DNA of 43,833 bases from an uncultured Acinetobacter sp. (GCF_947493735.1 NZ_CANLSL010000021.1:1-43833); one strand, 5' to 3'; shown: positions 1 to 10,809, numbered from the stretch's first letter. Numbers and translations: made by a program. Notes: generated by a model from the letters alone, not told the origin.

Positions 1-71
1 ATGAATTTTATGACCAACATTTACTAAAAGTAATGGCAGCATAATTTAAATATTTAGAGCGGATTTATCAC

Positions 72-460
72 TTATAAGACTGAATTGAGTGGTCTAATTA
101 ACGGAACCACCACAAAATGCTTAAAACCTGCATAGGCAATCGGCACAATAGCTGGCTTATCTAAAGCCTTTAAATCTTTAAGCTCGCCACGATAACCACC
201 ACTAGAGTAGCCCAAAGCTGTTACAAAACGCTTCATATCCAAAAGAGAAAAACTTCGACGCTCAACGATACGATTATATTCTCCATATCGCATCAAACCG
301 TCCATAGTTTATTTTTCTGTCAGTTGCATCCCCGCATAACCATTCATCAAAGTTGTTAATGCCGCCGAACCGCAACTATAGTCGTACGCTTGGCGAACAA
401 TACCTCGAAACTGATCTACAACGGCAGGTTTAATCTGAACGGATTCACGATGATTAACGG
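72..460 (-). pseudogene. C39-family cysteine peptidase remnant
   Basis: Reading the minus strand from about 460 downward gives a C39-like peptidase sequence with the catalytic-cysteine motif AYDYSCGSAAL, then an in-frame TAA stop (complement of 309-311), then a continuing open frame of 77 codons from an ATG at 305. That second part holds the catalytic-histidine motif FKHFVVV. Homology stops near 105; the usual following segment with the catalytic Asp is missing and an unrelated tail PLIRPLNSVL ends at 72. No start codon with a signal peptide is visible before pabB. So three lesions are seen: lost 5' end, nonsense codon, lost 3' end. C39-like proteins of this type are exported proteases; in Acinetobacter I recall one inside the fil operon, which would need checking. 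A readthrough or shortened functional form is unlikely. Confidence 0.75.
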
Positions 461-466
461 TATTTT

Positions 467-1897
467 TTGCAAATCGACAAAATCAGGCTAAACTACGCTC
501 GGTTTACTCTTTGCTTGGCGAATACTGTGCATTTACATTCTGTGACGTGCCACTCATCTTTTGATTTATCCAGTCTTAATCAATATTTAAGTAAATATTA
601 TGGATATTGTTTTCTTAATGATAACAACCACCCTTTTTTTGCAGTCTTTCCAAAGTCACTCAGTATTTTTGGTAGAAACAGCCAATTTTTGCGTCGTACA
701 GATTTTTCCTATGACCGCTCTAACTTCAATGACAATCTAGAATTAACCTTAACGATAACCTCAGATCGTCAATCACTTTCTTCATCAGATATTCAATTTA
801 CTGGTGGCTACGTTTGCTTTTTTTCATATGATTTTGTCAGTTCTACATACATTTCCAATTCACAAAATAACCAACCTCACCTCTCCCCCACAGCCCTCAT
901 TGGTGAATACGATATTTTTATTCAACAAAAAAACAATCAATGGACGCTTTTTTTTGACTCGAAATTGAGTGATCAAACTGCATTACTCAAACTTATTCAC
1001 GACTTACAAAATCCTGCTGTCACGCAGAGCGATAACTCTTTTCAGTTGCAAGAATCTATAAAAGCTCGCTGGTCTAAAGCAGACTATGTATCTGCATTTC
1101 AAAAAGTACAAGATTATTTATATGCTGGCGACTGCTATCAAATCAATCTCACTCAAGAATTTCAAAGTAAAATTTCTCAAGGACGATTAATCCAACTTTT
1201 ACCCGAGTTATTAGAATTAAGCCAAGCGCCTTTTGCAGGCTATATTGCGCATGATGATTTTGAGTTGTTGAGTTGTTCACCTGAGTTATTCATTGAGTTT
1301 CAAACTGATCGCCTGATTCGCACCCGCCCAATTAAAGGCACACTTCCTCGGGATAAAGATGCCCAAACAGATCAAGCGAATCGTCTGCAACTTGCCACCT
1401 CTGAAAAAGATCAAGCGGAAAATTTGATGATTGTCGATTTACTACGAAATGATCTGAGTGTATTTGCTGAAACAGGTTCGGTGAAAACCCCAAAACTCTT
1501 TGAAGTGGAAAGTTTTGCCCAAGTCCATCATTTAGTGAGTGAGATTCAAGCCAAATTAAAACCTGAAAGTAATCCATTAGAAATGCTGTTACAGGCGCTT
1601 CCTGGCGGCTCAATTACTGGTGCACCAAAAATCCGTGCCATGCAAATTATTGACGAACTCGAAGGCAATGCACGTGGTGCGTATTGTGGCAGTCTAGGTT
1701 ACTTTAATTATGACGGTACAGGACGGTTTAATATTCTGATTCGAAGCTTACAACGCTACGGCGATGCGCTGAGTATTTGGGCTGGTGGTGGGATTACTGT
1801 GGCGTCCAATGTCGATGCAGAATATCAGGAATGCTTTGATAAAGTGTCGGCACTACTCGATTTTCTCAATCAATTTGCCGACACTTCATCTACATAA
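467..1897 (+). CDS. pabB: aminodeoxychorismate synthase component I
   Basis: This enzyme converts chorismate plus ammonia (from the PabA glutaminase) to 4-amino-4-deoxychorismate in the cytosolic folate pathway. The C-terminal half is the chorismate-binding domain. RTRPIKGTLPRDKD carries the PIKGT lysine typical of PabB rather than the PIAGT of TrpE, and PGGSITGAPKIRAMQIIDELE and YCGSLGYFNYDG are family signatures. The N-terminal third is the variable TrpE/PabB N domain and reads to the end without breaks. The start is uncertain: the longest frame opens with TTG at 467 and there is a GTG at 527; no clear ribosome binding site is seen for either. It converges with hisC. Confidence 0.92.
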   Translation: MQIDKIRLNYARFTLCLANTVHLHSVTCHSSFDLSSLNQYLSKYYGYCFLNDNNHPFFAVFPKSLSIFGRNSQFLRRTDFSYDRSNFNDNLELTLTITSDRQSLSSSDIQFTGGYVCFFSYDFVSSTYISNSQNNQPHLSPTALIGEYDIFIQQKNNQWTLFFDSKLSDQTALLKLIHDLQNPAVTQSDNSFQLQESIKARWSKADYVSAFQKVQDYLYAGDCYQINLTQEFQSKISQGRLIQLLPELLELSQAPFAGYIAHDDFELLSCSPELFIEFQTDRLIRTRPIKGTLPRDKDAQTDQANRLQLATSEKDQAENLMIVDLLRNDLSVFAETGSVKTPKLFEVESFAQVHHLVSEIQAKLKPESNPLEMLLQALPGGSITGAPKIRAMQIIDELEGNARGAYCGSLGYFNYDGTGRFNILIRSLQRYGDALSIWAGGGITVASNVDAEYQECFDKVSALLDFLNQFADTSST

Positions 1898-1902
1898 CCC
1901 CA

Positions 1903-1945
1903 CCCAGCCTCCCCTTACAAAAGGGAGGAGCTCAAGACGCATCCT
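1903..1945. repeat. REP-like palindrome between pabB and hisC
   Basis: The stretch has a C-rich arm, CCTCCCCTT, a short AT loop and a G-rich arm, AAGGGAGG, forming an imperfect inverted repeat between the two convergent genes. It resembles the C-run/G-run palindrome on the other side of hisC (3131-3164). It may be a dispersed intergenic repeat and may also serve as a bidirectional terminator. Confidence 0.5.
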
Positions 1946-1984
1946 ACTGGCGTTACAAACGTAGTAAAGCAATCCAATCGTAAA

Positions 1985-3085
1985 TTAAAGGAACGTCTTT
2001 AAGCTATCAATTAAGCGTTGATTTTGTTCATCCGTGCCCACGGTGATGCGCAGATAATTATCAATGCGTGGACGATTGAAATGGCGTACAATCACACCCT
2101 GCTCACGTAATTTTTGCGCAATCGGCGCCGCAGAAACCGTACCATGTGTGGCAAAAATAAAATTAGCTTTTGATGGCAATACTTTGAAATCAAGCGCTTG
2201 CATCTCAGCAATCAATTGCTCCCGACTGGCAATGACTTTTTCACATTGCGCTTCAAAATACGGCTGATCTTCAAAGGATGCCACTGCACACGCTAGTGCA
2301 AAACGATCGATCGGATAGGAGTTAAAACTATTTTTCACCGATTCAAGTGCCGTGATCAAATGTGGTTGTGCAATCGCATAGCCGACTCGAAGCCCTGCTA
2401 GAGAACGAGATTTAGAAGCGGTTTGACAGACCACGAGATTTTCAAATTCAGCGACTAAACTGACAGCCGACTCCGCACCAAAATCCACATACGCCTCATC
2501 AATCACCACTACTGAATCAGGATGATCGTTAAGTAGTTTTTTGATTTGATCAATCTCAATCGCTCGTCCAGTTGGTGCATTTGGATTAGTAATGATGATG
2601 CCACCGTTCTGACCGCCATTGGCTTGACGATAATCTTCAACATCAATTTCAAAAGAATCAGTCAACGGAATTTCAATCGTATTTAAACCAAAAAACTGAC
2701 TATACACAGGATAAAAACTATAGCTAATGTCAGGATAAAGTAGCGGTTTATCTTGTACAAAAAACGCCTTAAAAATATGTGCAAGCACTTCATCTGAGCC
2801 GTTACCGACAAAGACATTATCCACCGCTACACCTTGCTGTTTTGCAATCGCCTGCTTAAGCACGCTAGCATCAGGATCAGGATATAACTTAAGTACATCA
2901 GCTTGATTGGCGATGACCGCTTGTACCGCTTCGGCTACTTTTGGCGATGGCGGGTAAGGGTTTTCATTGGTATTCAATTTTAATAAATTTTGAATTTTTG
3001 GTTGTTCACCTGGCACATACGGCTCAAGCTCACGTACCAAAGGACTCCAAAAACGCTTTTGCTGTGTAGTAATTTCTATCGACAT
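1985..3085 (-). CDS. hisC: histidinol-phosphate aminotransferase
   Basis: This PLP-dependent aminotransferase makes histidinol phosphate from imidazole-acetol phosphate and glutamate. Landmarks are LLKLNTNENPYPPSPKV near the N-terminus, NPNAPTGR, VVIDEAYVDF and the PLP-lysine motif QTASKSRSLAGLRVGYA. I chose the ATG at 3085 (MSIEITTQQKRF), which has a GAG upstream and leaves about ten residues before the conserved RFWSP; an ATG at 3100, preceded by a GAGGGGG run, or 3121 are alternatives. It lies downstream of hisD in the same direction but a C-run/G-run palindrome sits between them, so it may be partly uncoupled. Confidence 0.94.
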   Translation of the reverse strand: MSIEITTQQKRFWSPLVRELEPYVPGEQPKIQNLLKLNTNENPYPPSPKVAEAVQAVIANQADVLKLYPDPDASVLKQAIAKQQGVAVDNVFVGNGSDEVLAHIFKAFFVQDKPLLYPDISYSFYPVYSQFFGLNTIEIPLTDSFEIDVEDYRQANGGQNGGIIITNPNAPTGRAIEIDQIKKLLNDHPDSVVVIDEAYVDFGAESAVSLVAEFENLVVCQTASKSRSLAGLRVGYAIAQPHLITALESVKNSFNSYPIDRFALACAVASFEDQPYFEAQCEKVIASREQLIAEMQALDFKVLPSKANFIFATHGTVSAAPIAQKLREQGVIVRHFNRPRIDNYLRITVGTDEQNQRLIDSLKTFL

Positions 3086-3130
3086 TTTCAATCTCAGCAT
3101 TGAATTCCCCCTCATTATCATTCAATTGAG

Positions 3131-3164
3131 CCCCCCCCCTTTTCAAGGGGGGATTAAGGGGGGA
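3131..3164. repeat. C/G-run palindrome between hisD and hisC
   Basis: A run of nine C, then TTTTC, AAGGGGGG, ATTAAGGGGGG follows. CCCCCCTT (3134-3141) pairs with AAGGGGGG (3145-3152) over a three-base loop, and a second G6 block could compete for the same C run. It resembles 1903-1945 on the other side of hisC. Homopolymer runs of this length are also prone to length changes. Confidence 0.55.
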
Positions 3165-3210
3165 TGATCAAATATTTAACAGTATTACATTTAAAAATTG
3201 GGCGAAGTTA

Positions 3211-4509
3211 TTAAAGTGAAGACTGATAACGATACCGTGCCGAGCGTGCATGGGCATCCAAGTTTTCTTGTTGCGCCAAGATATCCGCCGTTTTCGCCAA
3301 AGTTTTTACACCTTCCTCAGAACACATGATCAAACTGGAACGCTTCTGAAAATCATACACGCCAAGCGGTGACGAAAAACGTGCCGTGCCTGATGTTGGC
3401 AATACATGGTTTGGTCCTGCACAATAGTCACCAATCGCTTCAGGGGTATAACGCCCCATAAAGATTGCACCCGCATGGCGAATCTGCTCGCTCATGACTT
3501 GCGCTTCGTCCAAACAAAGCTCCAAATGCTCAGGTGCGACTTGGTTAATCAATTGAATCGCTTCAGCACGATCTTTGACCAAGACCAATGCACCACGATT
3601 GACAATCGACGTTTTGGCAATCTCGGCTTTCGGCAAATCTGCTAAATGGCTTTCAATTTTCTCTGCAACCGCTTCGAGCAAGTCTTGATCAGGCGTGATC
3701 AAAATCGCTTGTGCAACCGTGTCATGCTCGGCTTGCGACAACAAATCCATCGCCAACCACTCGGCATTATTTTCGCCTTCGGCATAGACCAAAATTTCCG
3801 AAGGTCCTGCGATCATATCAATACCGACCTGACCAAACACCGCACGTTTCGCAGCCGCAACAAAGCGATTACCCGGCCCTGTGATTTTATCCACTTGCGG
3901 AATAGTCTCTGTACCATAAGCAAGTGCTGCAACGGCTTGCGCCCCACCAATAGTAAACACTCGGCTAACACCTGCAAGATACGCCGCCGCCAAAACCAGT
4001 GGATTCAGCTCACCATTGGGTGCAGGTACCACCATGATAATCTCAGGCACACCCGCCACATGCGCAGGAATCGCATTCATGAGCACCGATGAGGGATAAG
4101 ATGCCAAGCCACCGGGTACGTAAATGCCTACTCGATCGAGTGGTGTAACTTTTTGCCCAAGCGTGTTGCCCAATGCATCGACATAGGTCCAGCCATCTTG
4201 CTTTTGTGCTTGGTGAAATTCACGGATACGATTTGCTGCAAGCTCAAGGGCTTGACGAACCTCATCACTTAAGCCATCAAAGGCATGTTGCAATTGTGCT
4301 TGAGTCAGTTCTAACTGCGAAAAAGTCGTCGCTGGATGTCGATCAAACTGCTGTGTCAAAGCCAACACATGCACATCGCCTTTTGCTCGAACGTCAGCAA
4401 TGATTTGATCTACTGTTTTGAGGAGTTCAGGATCATTGACGGTTTCAAAAGCCAAAAGTTCAGCGAATTGCTGTTGGAAATTTTGATCTTGCGTTGACAA
4501 ACGGCGCAT
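3211..4509 (-). CDS. hisD: histidinol dehydrogenase
   Basis: It catalyses the last two steps of histidine synthesis, oxidising L-histidinol to L-histidine with NAD and a bound zinc. Family marks are [53 protein letters not shown], the catalytic-site region QVAPEHLEL and [20 protein letters not shown], all in order and unbroken. The second ATG (4509, MRRLSTQDQ) is preferred because GGA sits nine bases before it; an ATG at 4518 lies directly on that GGA. It follows hisG by about 114 bases and precedes hisC in the same direction. Confidence 0.96.
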   Translation of the reverse strand: MRRLSTQDQNFQQQFAELLAFETVNDPELLKTVDQIIADVRAKGDVHVLALTQQFDRHPATTFSQLELTQAQLQHAFDGLSDEVRQALELAANRIREFHQAQKQDGWTYVDALGNTLGQKVTPLDRVGIYVPGGLASYPSSVLMNAIPAHVAGVPEIIMVVPAPNGELNPLVLAAAYLAGVSRVFTIGGAQAVAALAYGTETIPQVDKITGPGNRFVAAAKRAVFGQVGIDMIAGPSEILVYAEGENNAEWLAMDLLSQAEHDTVAQAILITPDQDLLEAVAEKIESHLADLPKAEIAKTSIVNRGALVLVKDRAEAIQLINQVAPEHLELCLDEAQVMSEQIRHAGAIFMGRYTPEAIGDYCAGPNHVLPTSGTARFSSPLGVYDFQKRSSLIMCSEEGVKTLAKTADILAQQENLDAHARSARYRYQSSL

Positions 4510-4623
4510 TAAATTCATTCCACAGATTGATAAAAAAAGAGTTATTTTACCTGTTTTCTATGCCCTTGTGGCGATTGAAGCACCGTAAATTCTACTTAAT
4601 TCATGGATTATGATGATAATGAA

Positions 4624-5340
4624 TTATGGATTTCTAGATTGAACAGCTTCTTCAAGTTGCGTCAAAATCGGATTTAGCAAAGCCTGTTTACGCTTAAAGC
4701 TGGCTTTATTGACAATCAAACGTGATGACACTTGGCAAATTTCTTCCAAAGGTTCTAAACCATTGGCACGCAAGGTATTGCCTGTATCCACCACATCAAC
4801 GATGTAATGCCCAAGACCGACCAATGGCGCAAGCTCCATTGAACCATAGAGCTTAATCACATCAACTTGCTCGCCACGACTGGCATAAAATTGACGTGTG
4901 AGGTTGACATATTTGGTGGCGATACGCAGACGACCTTGTGGCTTTTGCATACCGACTTTACCTGCTGTCATGAGTTTGCATTTAGCAATTTGCAAATCCA
5001 GTGGCTCATAGACATTTTCCGAGCCATATTCCATCAATACATCTTTACCTGCCACACCAAAATCCGCCGCACCATTTTCCACATAAGTCGGCACGTCACT
5101 GGCACGCAAAATCAAAATGCGCACCTGAGGATGTGTGGTTGGGAAAATTAATTTGCGTGATTTATCAGGATCTTCAAGTAGCTCCACGCCTGCTTCTGCA
5201 AGGAGTGGCAAAGTTTCTTTGAGAATACGCCCTTTGCTTAGTGCCAAAGTCAAACCATGATCAAAATTCCCCATGAGTTCTGCGTCTGAGATGCGTTTGT
5301 CAGAGAGGCTTTGTGATGAGTGCGCTTGTTCCTGTGACAT
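4624..5340 (-). CDS. hisG: ATP phosphoribosyltransferase, short form
   Basis: It is the first histidine enzyme, joining ATP and PRPP to phosphoribosyl-ATP. The catalytic domain is recognisable by [32 protein letters not shown] and the PRPP-loop segment [15 protein letters not shown]. The protein ends near the catalytic domain (about 215 residues of core) without the C-terminal histidine-binding regulatory domain, so it is the HisGS type. Family knowledge says this form needs HisZ as the regulatory partner; hisZ is not in this window. The ATG at 5340 gives a 22-residue polar lead-in; ATG at 5274 (MGNFDHG) is an alternative start. Confidence 0.94.
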   Translation of the reverse strand: MSQEQAHSSQSLSDKRISDAELMGNFDHGLTLALSKGRILKETLPLLAEAGVELLEDPDKSRKLIFPTTHPQVRILILRASDVPTYVENGAADFGVAGKDVLMEYGSENVYEPLDLQIAKCKLMTAGKVGMQKPQGRLRIATKYVNLTRQFYASRGEQVDVIKLYGSMELAPLVGLGHYIVDVVDTGNTLRANGLEPLEEICQVSSRLIVNKASFKRKQALLNPILTQLEEAVQSRNP

Positions 5341-5414
5341 TTAACCTTAACCTTTTTCTAAACTGCGTTTCTTAATCGTTGCGTGAAAATTTTATCAACT
5401 GAAATTACAACATG

Positions 5415-6671
<1,257 letters not shown>

Positions 6672-6677
6672 TTAGCC

Positions 6678-6929
6678 TTATGCTCCAAACATGCTGACTT
6701 TGCGCCATTCTTCTGGGGTCATCGCACGAATCGTCACTGCATGCACTGCGCCAGAGGCAATATGCTCATTGATTGGGGCGTATACAGCTTGTTGGCGAGC
6801 GACCGTTCTTTTACCTTCAAAACCTGTATCAACGATACGTAGGTCAAATTTTCCTGCTTCTCCAGTTACGGCAATATCCGCATCAGGAAATGCTTGCGCT
6901 AATAAGCTCTTAAGCTGTTCAGTATTCAT
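6678..6929 (-). CDS. ibaG: BolA/IbaG family protein
   Basis: An 83-residue BolA-like protein. Residues FDLRIVDTGFEGKRTVARQQ and GAVHAVTIRAMTPEEW match the class II KH-like BolA fold with the conserved histidine that can bind an Fe-S cluster with a monothiol glutaredoxin. IbaG (YrbA) types usually lie directly upstream of murA, as here. I take the ATG at 6929 because upstream codons (MLCFCSLDQ...) do not look like family sequence. Function is inferred from the family: Fe-S trafficking or acid/envelope stress. Confidence 0.9.
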   Translation of the reverse strand: MNTEQLKSLLAQAFPDADIAVTGEAGKFDLRIVDTGFEGKRTVARQQAVYAPINEHIASGAVHAVTIRAMTPEEWRKVSMFGA

Positions 6930-7061
6930 GGTACTGGGCTCTAATTCGTTCAAGACTAAACCGAGTAGTTTACTATAAGTTTGATCTAGACTACAAAAGC
7001 AAAGCATAGAAAAGGCAAAGATTTATCAAATTTTCTGGAATTTTTAAACAGATTAATCAAA

Positions 7062-7088
7062 TAAAAATCAGGACAAAAGCCCTGATCT
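7062..7088 (-). terminator. likely terminator after hpf
   Basis: On the minus strand ATCAGG, an eight-base loop, CCTGAT and then TTTTAT form a hairpin with a short T run about 115 bases after the hpf stop. It separates the rpoN-hpf transcript from ibaG-murA. Confidence 0.6.
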
Positions 7089-7203
7089 AAAAACAACTCA
7101 AGTGGATGGCTAAAATACCTAAATCCATAACACTCAAAATCAACAATACTCCAAATCAATTTCATTTAACTGTCTGAATTTTTCATCCAATTATGCATAC
7201 AGT

Positions 7204-7551
7204 TTATGCAACCAATTTGTGTAACGGCTTATTCGCCAACTGATTATGCGTGAGCTTTTGCCGTGCAAGTTGTCGCTTTAATTTTTCACTAATTTTATGA
7301 ATTGCTTGATACATATCATCTGCGGTTGCCTTGGCCACCAACTCTTTGCCCGGTACTCGAAGAATCACTTCAGCATGATGGTTTTCCTGCCCTTTGTGAC
7401 TTCTTGAGTTTAAGCGATGATCTTTTTGTAATTTGACCTGCATGCTACACACTTGGTCTAAATGTTGGGTAATTTTGGAAAATTGCTCAGTAATCTGTTC
7501 TTCAATCGCTGGGGTAATCGCCAAATGATGTCCACGAATTGCTATATGCAT
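7204..7551 (-). CDS. hpf: ribosome hibernation promoting factor
   Basis: A 115-residue short HPF/YfiA protein: MHIAIRGHHLAITPAIEEQI at the start, HHAEVILRVPGKELVAKA in the middle and DDMYQAIHKISEKLKRQL as the second helix. The family binds the 30S decoding and mRNA channel and drives 100S dimer formation in stationary phase. The ATG at 7551 has an excellent ribosome binding site, GGAGGTG seven bases away, so the longer frame from 7584 is rejected. It follows rpoN by 255 bases, the usual rpoN-hpf neighbourhood, and probably has its own promoter in that gap. Confidence 0.94.
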   Translation of the reverse strand: MHIAIRGHHLAITPAIEEQITEQFSKITQHLDQVCSMQVKLQKDHRLNSRSHKGQENHHAEVILRVPGKELVAKATADDMYQAIHKISEKLKRQLARQKLTHNQLANKPLHKLVA

Positions 7552-7806
7552 AGTACCACCTCCCATGAAATTGAAGTCAAACATGATCAGTGGACAAGAT
7601 TTTTAAATGACTATTTTATACAAACTTCATATCAATCAAATTTAAACTACCAAAAAGACATCTATTTTCATTTAAATCATCTACATATCTTGCAATATCA
7701 ATGAATCATGTCGGGCTCCCATTTTGATTTAATACGGTTTGATTTGTTCATGCTGTGATCAAAAAATCAATCAACTGCATCACTCTAAATAATCATAGAA
7801 ACTATC

Positions 7807-9243
7807 TTAAAGCAATACTTTTCGATCTGAAGAAGATGGGATATTGAGGGATTCACGGTATTTCGCCACTGTACGCCTTGCTACGTCGATACCTTCATCT
7901 TGTAACAATTTCGCAATCGCATTGTCCGAAAGTGGTTTCTTTTGATTTTCTGCAGCGATCAATTTTTTAATCATGGCACGAATCGCCGTTGAAGAACATT
8001 CTCCGCCAGTTGCCGTACCCACATGACTGGAAAAGAAATATTTAAGTTCGAACAAACCATTTGGGGTCAAAATATATTTATTGGTCGTCACCCGAGATAC
8101 GGTTGATTCGTGCAATTCCACTTCATCCGCCACATCACGGAGTACCAGTGGCTTCATACCTTCTGCGCCAATTTCAAAAAATTCACGTTGATGTTCGACA
8201 ATACATGTTGCAACTTTTAATAAAGTTTTATGGCGTTCATCAATGCTTTTGATGAAGTTTTTTGCTTCAAGCATTTGAGTTTTGAGATATTGATTATCAG
8301 CACTTTGATCCGCACGTTTAATCATCCCGGCATAGAAAGAATTGACCCGAAGTTTTGGCAACACATCAGGATTTAAGAAAACGTGCCAACGCTCATTTTT
8401 CTTTTGCAAAATCACATCAGGCGTTTGATAGTCTTGCTCCTGCTCTTGAAATCTTGCTCCCGGTGCAGGATCAAAGGATTTGAGCAAAGCCATGGCTTGT
8501 TTGAGTTGATCGAGATCAAGCTGAGTTTTGCGCATCAGCTTATTAATATCATTCGTCAGCAATAATTCAGCATTTTGCAATAGCATTTTAGCTTGCTGTT
8601 TTAGCGTTGCATTTTGCTGGTATTGTTCGAGTTGAATCGCTAGGCATTCAACCAAGTTGCGACTGGCACTGCCCAGTGGGTCAAGCCGTTGAATATATTT
8701 CAGCACCACCACTACTTCATCGAGCTCAAGCTCTTCTACAACATCAGCCTGTTGCAACATGTGCTGTGCAGACGCAAGTATCTCTTCTAGCTCACAATCC
8801 AAATAGCCACGTTCATCTAACGCATCAACGATACAATGTGCGACGACTTTTTCTACATCACTCAGATGTAGCAGATTGATTTGCCAAAGCAAATGTTCCT
8901 CTAAACTGTCCGTGCTCGTTCGATTATCTTCACGTTCCTCAAACTCAGGCGTCGCCATCGCTGTAGATTGATGAGTATAGACATCATCCCAATCTGTATC
9001 GACTGGTAGATCATCTGGAATGGTGTCTTGTTGCATTTGATCTTGAAGGGTTGGATCAACTTCTTCTTTTTTGGCTTCGCCGTATTCTTCTTCGATCTTT
9101 TCAAGCAGTGGATTGCTATCGAGTTGAGATTGGATTTCTTGTTCTAATTCTAAAGATGATAGTTGTAATAGCTTGATGGCTTGTTGAAGTTGAGGCGTAA
9201 GCGACAGTGAATTCGCTACTTTTAAACCTACAGATAACTTCAT
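7807..9243 (-). CDS. rpoN: RNA polymerase sigma-54 factor
   Basis: It directs RNA polymerase to -24/-12 promoters opened by AAA+ activators. Region I is the Gln/Leu-rich start (SLTPQLQQAIKLLQLSSLEL). An acidic region II spans roughly residues 50-120. The core-binding and DNA-binding regions follow, with LRDVADEVELHESTVSRVT as the helix-turn-helix and ARRTVAKYRESLNIPSS as the RpoN box close to the C-terminus. The length, 478 residues, is normal. In several proteobacteria lptB lies just upstream; here the upstream space instead holds a GGDEF remnant. Confidence 0.97.
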   Translation of the reverse strand: MKLSVGLKVANSLSLTPQLQQAIKLLQLSSLELEQEIQSQLDSNPLLEKIEEEYGEAKKEEVDPTLQDQMQQDTIPDDLPVDTDWDDVYTHQSTAMATPEFEEREDNRTSTDSLEEHLLWQINLLHLSDVEKVVAHCIVDALDERGYLDCELEEILASAQHMLQQADVVEELELDEVVVVLKYIQRLDPLGSASRNLVECLAIQLEQYQQNATLKQQAKMLLQNAELLLTNDINKLMRKTQLDLDQLKQAMALLKSFDPAPGARFQEQEQDYQTPDVILQKKNERWHVFLNPDVLPKLRVNSFYAGMIKRADQSADNQYLKTQMLEAKNFIKSIDERHKTLLKVATCIVEHQREFFEIGAEGMKPLVLRDVADEVELHESTVSRVTTNKYILTPNGLFELKYFFSSHVGTATGGECSSTAIRAMIKKLIAAENQKKPLSDNAIAKLLQDEGIDVARRTVAKYRESLNIPSSSDRKVLL

Positions 9244-9556
9244 TGCAATAAATCCACCTATGTGTCTGACAGATCAGCTCAATCCATTCAAAAATAGACG
9301 AAATGGAAAAAATAAGCCTCGATCGAATAAAAGGAGAAAAACCAAAAATTACACGCATAGCAAAATCTATGCCTAGAATCATCATAGCTACACAACTCTA
9401 TAAAAGCAATGTAGTCCAGTACAAATTTGCTACCATTGGTCGCTTGCTAACCAAATCTCATTTTTCTCTTATGAGGTATAGATTGTCAGAGAATTTATCT
9501 ATTAAATTTATTGCATTTTTCTTTATGAAGACTGCCTGAACACCACTGTATAATAT
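9244..9556. other. intergenic region upstream of rpoN, no gene seen
   Basis: The 313 bases are AT-rich. The 78-codon frame here has no recognisable protein features and is probably chance. The rpoN promoter should lie here, but I could not place it with confidence. Confidence 0.5.
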
Positions 9557-9909
9557 ATGCATTTTGTAATGGTCGATCATTTCACTTTGACTTACATTAA
9601 AATGGTTAAAAATATTAGAAAACCTCACGAAAACAATATTTTATCGCACGGATTGGCGATGAAGAATTCGCGATTATTTTACCTGCCTGTTTCACCGAAG
9701 AAGCACACCAAATCTTTGAACGTGTACGAAAGAATATCAAGCACGACTCACTTGACTACGACTAGGAAAAGATTCGTTACACCGTCAGCATTGGGTTCTC
9801 AGAAGTTGCCACAACAGATCAACATTCGGAAGATATCTTTAAGCGTGCAGACAAAGCACTCTATCAAGCCAAAGCAGACGAGCGGAATCAAGTACGCTGT
9901 GGAAATTAA
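9557..9909 (+). pseudogene. degraded GGDEF-domain protein
   Basis: In the frame through 9649, the sequence SRKQYFIARIGDEEFAIILPA, an in-frame TAG (9763-9765), IRYTVSIGFSEV and FKRADKALYQAKADERNQV ends in TAA at 9907-9909. This is the C-terminal half of a GGDEF domain, but the signature reads GDEEF rather than GGEEF/GGDEF, a stop interrupts it, and the frame is closed by a stop just upstream (9616-9618). The earlier bases 9557-9610 in another frame (VDHFTL, TYIKMVKN) faintly resemble the start of the same domain with deletions. It is a relic, not a working diguanylate cyclase. Confidence 0.8.
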
Positions 9910-9960
9910 CACACTAGAATTTGAAAAAATTAATCACTAAATCTGCTTTAATCGCCAATC

Positions 9961-10809
9961 TTATTTTAGTTGCCAAATCCATTTTTGCTTTTGATTCAAT
10001 TGTTGGCGCTGATCCAATTTGCGATCACCTAAGATTTTTAATACCAATACTAAACTTAACAATAATAACAAATACCATGAACCAAGCTTACCCCAACCCA
10101 CCATATGCCACGCATCAACTTGTGATGGATAGAGCCAAATTTGGTAAAATGTACTAATATTTTCAGCGATCCAAATCAGAAATGCTAAACACAGTAAAAT
10201 GAACAACATTGGCAATTTAAAAGTGTGCTTTTGTACTTGGAAGTGCACCGTCGTTTTCCAAAAAATCAACACTGAAATCACAAATAAAAGTAGTCGAATA
10301 TCTGGAACAAAAAATTTCGACATAAAGTTGATATACGACACAACTGCCAACGCTAACATGAGGGCAAAACTCGGCAGATTCACCATACTGACCTGAAATA
10401 GACGCAAACTCCGTGCAAAAAAACTTCCCACCGCAGAGTACATAAAGCCTGCAAATAACGGCACCGTGTAGAGTTTAAAAACAGCAGGTTGTGGATATTG
10501 CCACGAAGCAATCGCAGGATGGGTGAGGAACAATTCCATCCCCATCGCCATGATATGAAATAGCGCAATGACTTTGGCTTCAGACCAGCTTTCCAGTTTG
10601 AAATACAAAAGGAAAATCTGTACCAAAACTGCGAATATTAGTAAATAATCATAACGATACAAGCCATAAAATGGCTCATATCCCATTGGTGCTGTAATCA
10701 CAAAAGCGAGCAACAACAATATGCCAAACAACGCTGCCCACACTGCTTTTGCGACAAATTCAGCGACAAGCTTTGCACCGTTGACAATGATTTCCACGTA
10801 TATTTTCAA
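9961..10809 (-). CDS. DUF817 integral membrane protein
   Basis: A 282-residue hydrophobic protein with about eight membrane spans, for example residues 20-42, 53-72, 118-135, 147-165, 175-190, 200-217 and 245-264. Segments such as PMGYEPFYGLYRYDYLLIF, WSEAKVIALFHIMAMGMELF, HPAIASWQYP and SAVGSFFARS match DUF817 (Bacillus YoaT-like) as I know it. The C-terminal tail is basic and Gln-rich. The family has no assigned function; membrane location is directly supported. It lies 41 bases downstream of hemE in the same direction and may be co-transcribed with it. Confidence 0.8.
   Translation of the reverse strand: MKIYVEIIVNGAKLVAEFVAKAVWAALFGILLLLAFVITAPMGYEPFYGLYRYDYLLIFAVLVQIFLLYFKLESWSEAKVIALFHIMAMGMELFLTHPAIASWQYPQPAVFKLYTVPLFAGFMYSAVGSFFARSLRLFQVSMVNLPSFALMLALAVVSYINFMSKFFVPDIRLLLFVISVLIFWKTTVHFQVQKHTFKLPMLFILLCLAFLIWIAENISTFYQIWLYPSQVDAWHMVGWGKLGSWYLLLLLSLVLVLKILGDRKLDQRQQLNQKQKWIWQLK

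Noticed and set aside
3406..4092. Long plus-strand frames opposite hisD
   Set aside because: They are the antisense of a well conserved gene and have the Arg/His-rich look of shadow frames.
9303..9539. 78-codon plus-strand frame upstream of rpoN
   Set aside because: No ribosome binding site, no recognisable domain, and AT-rich composition explains it.
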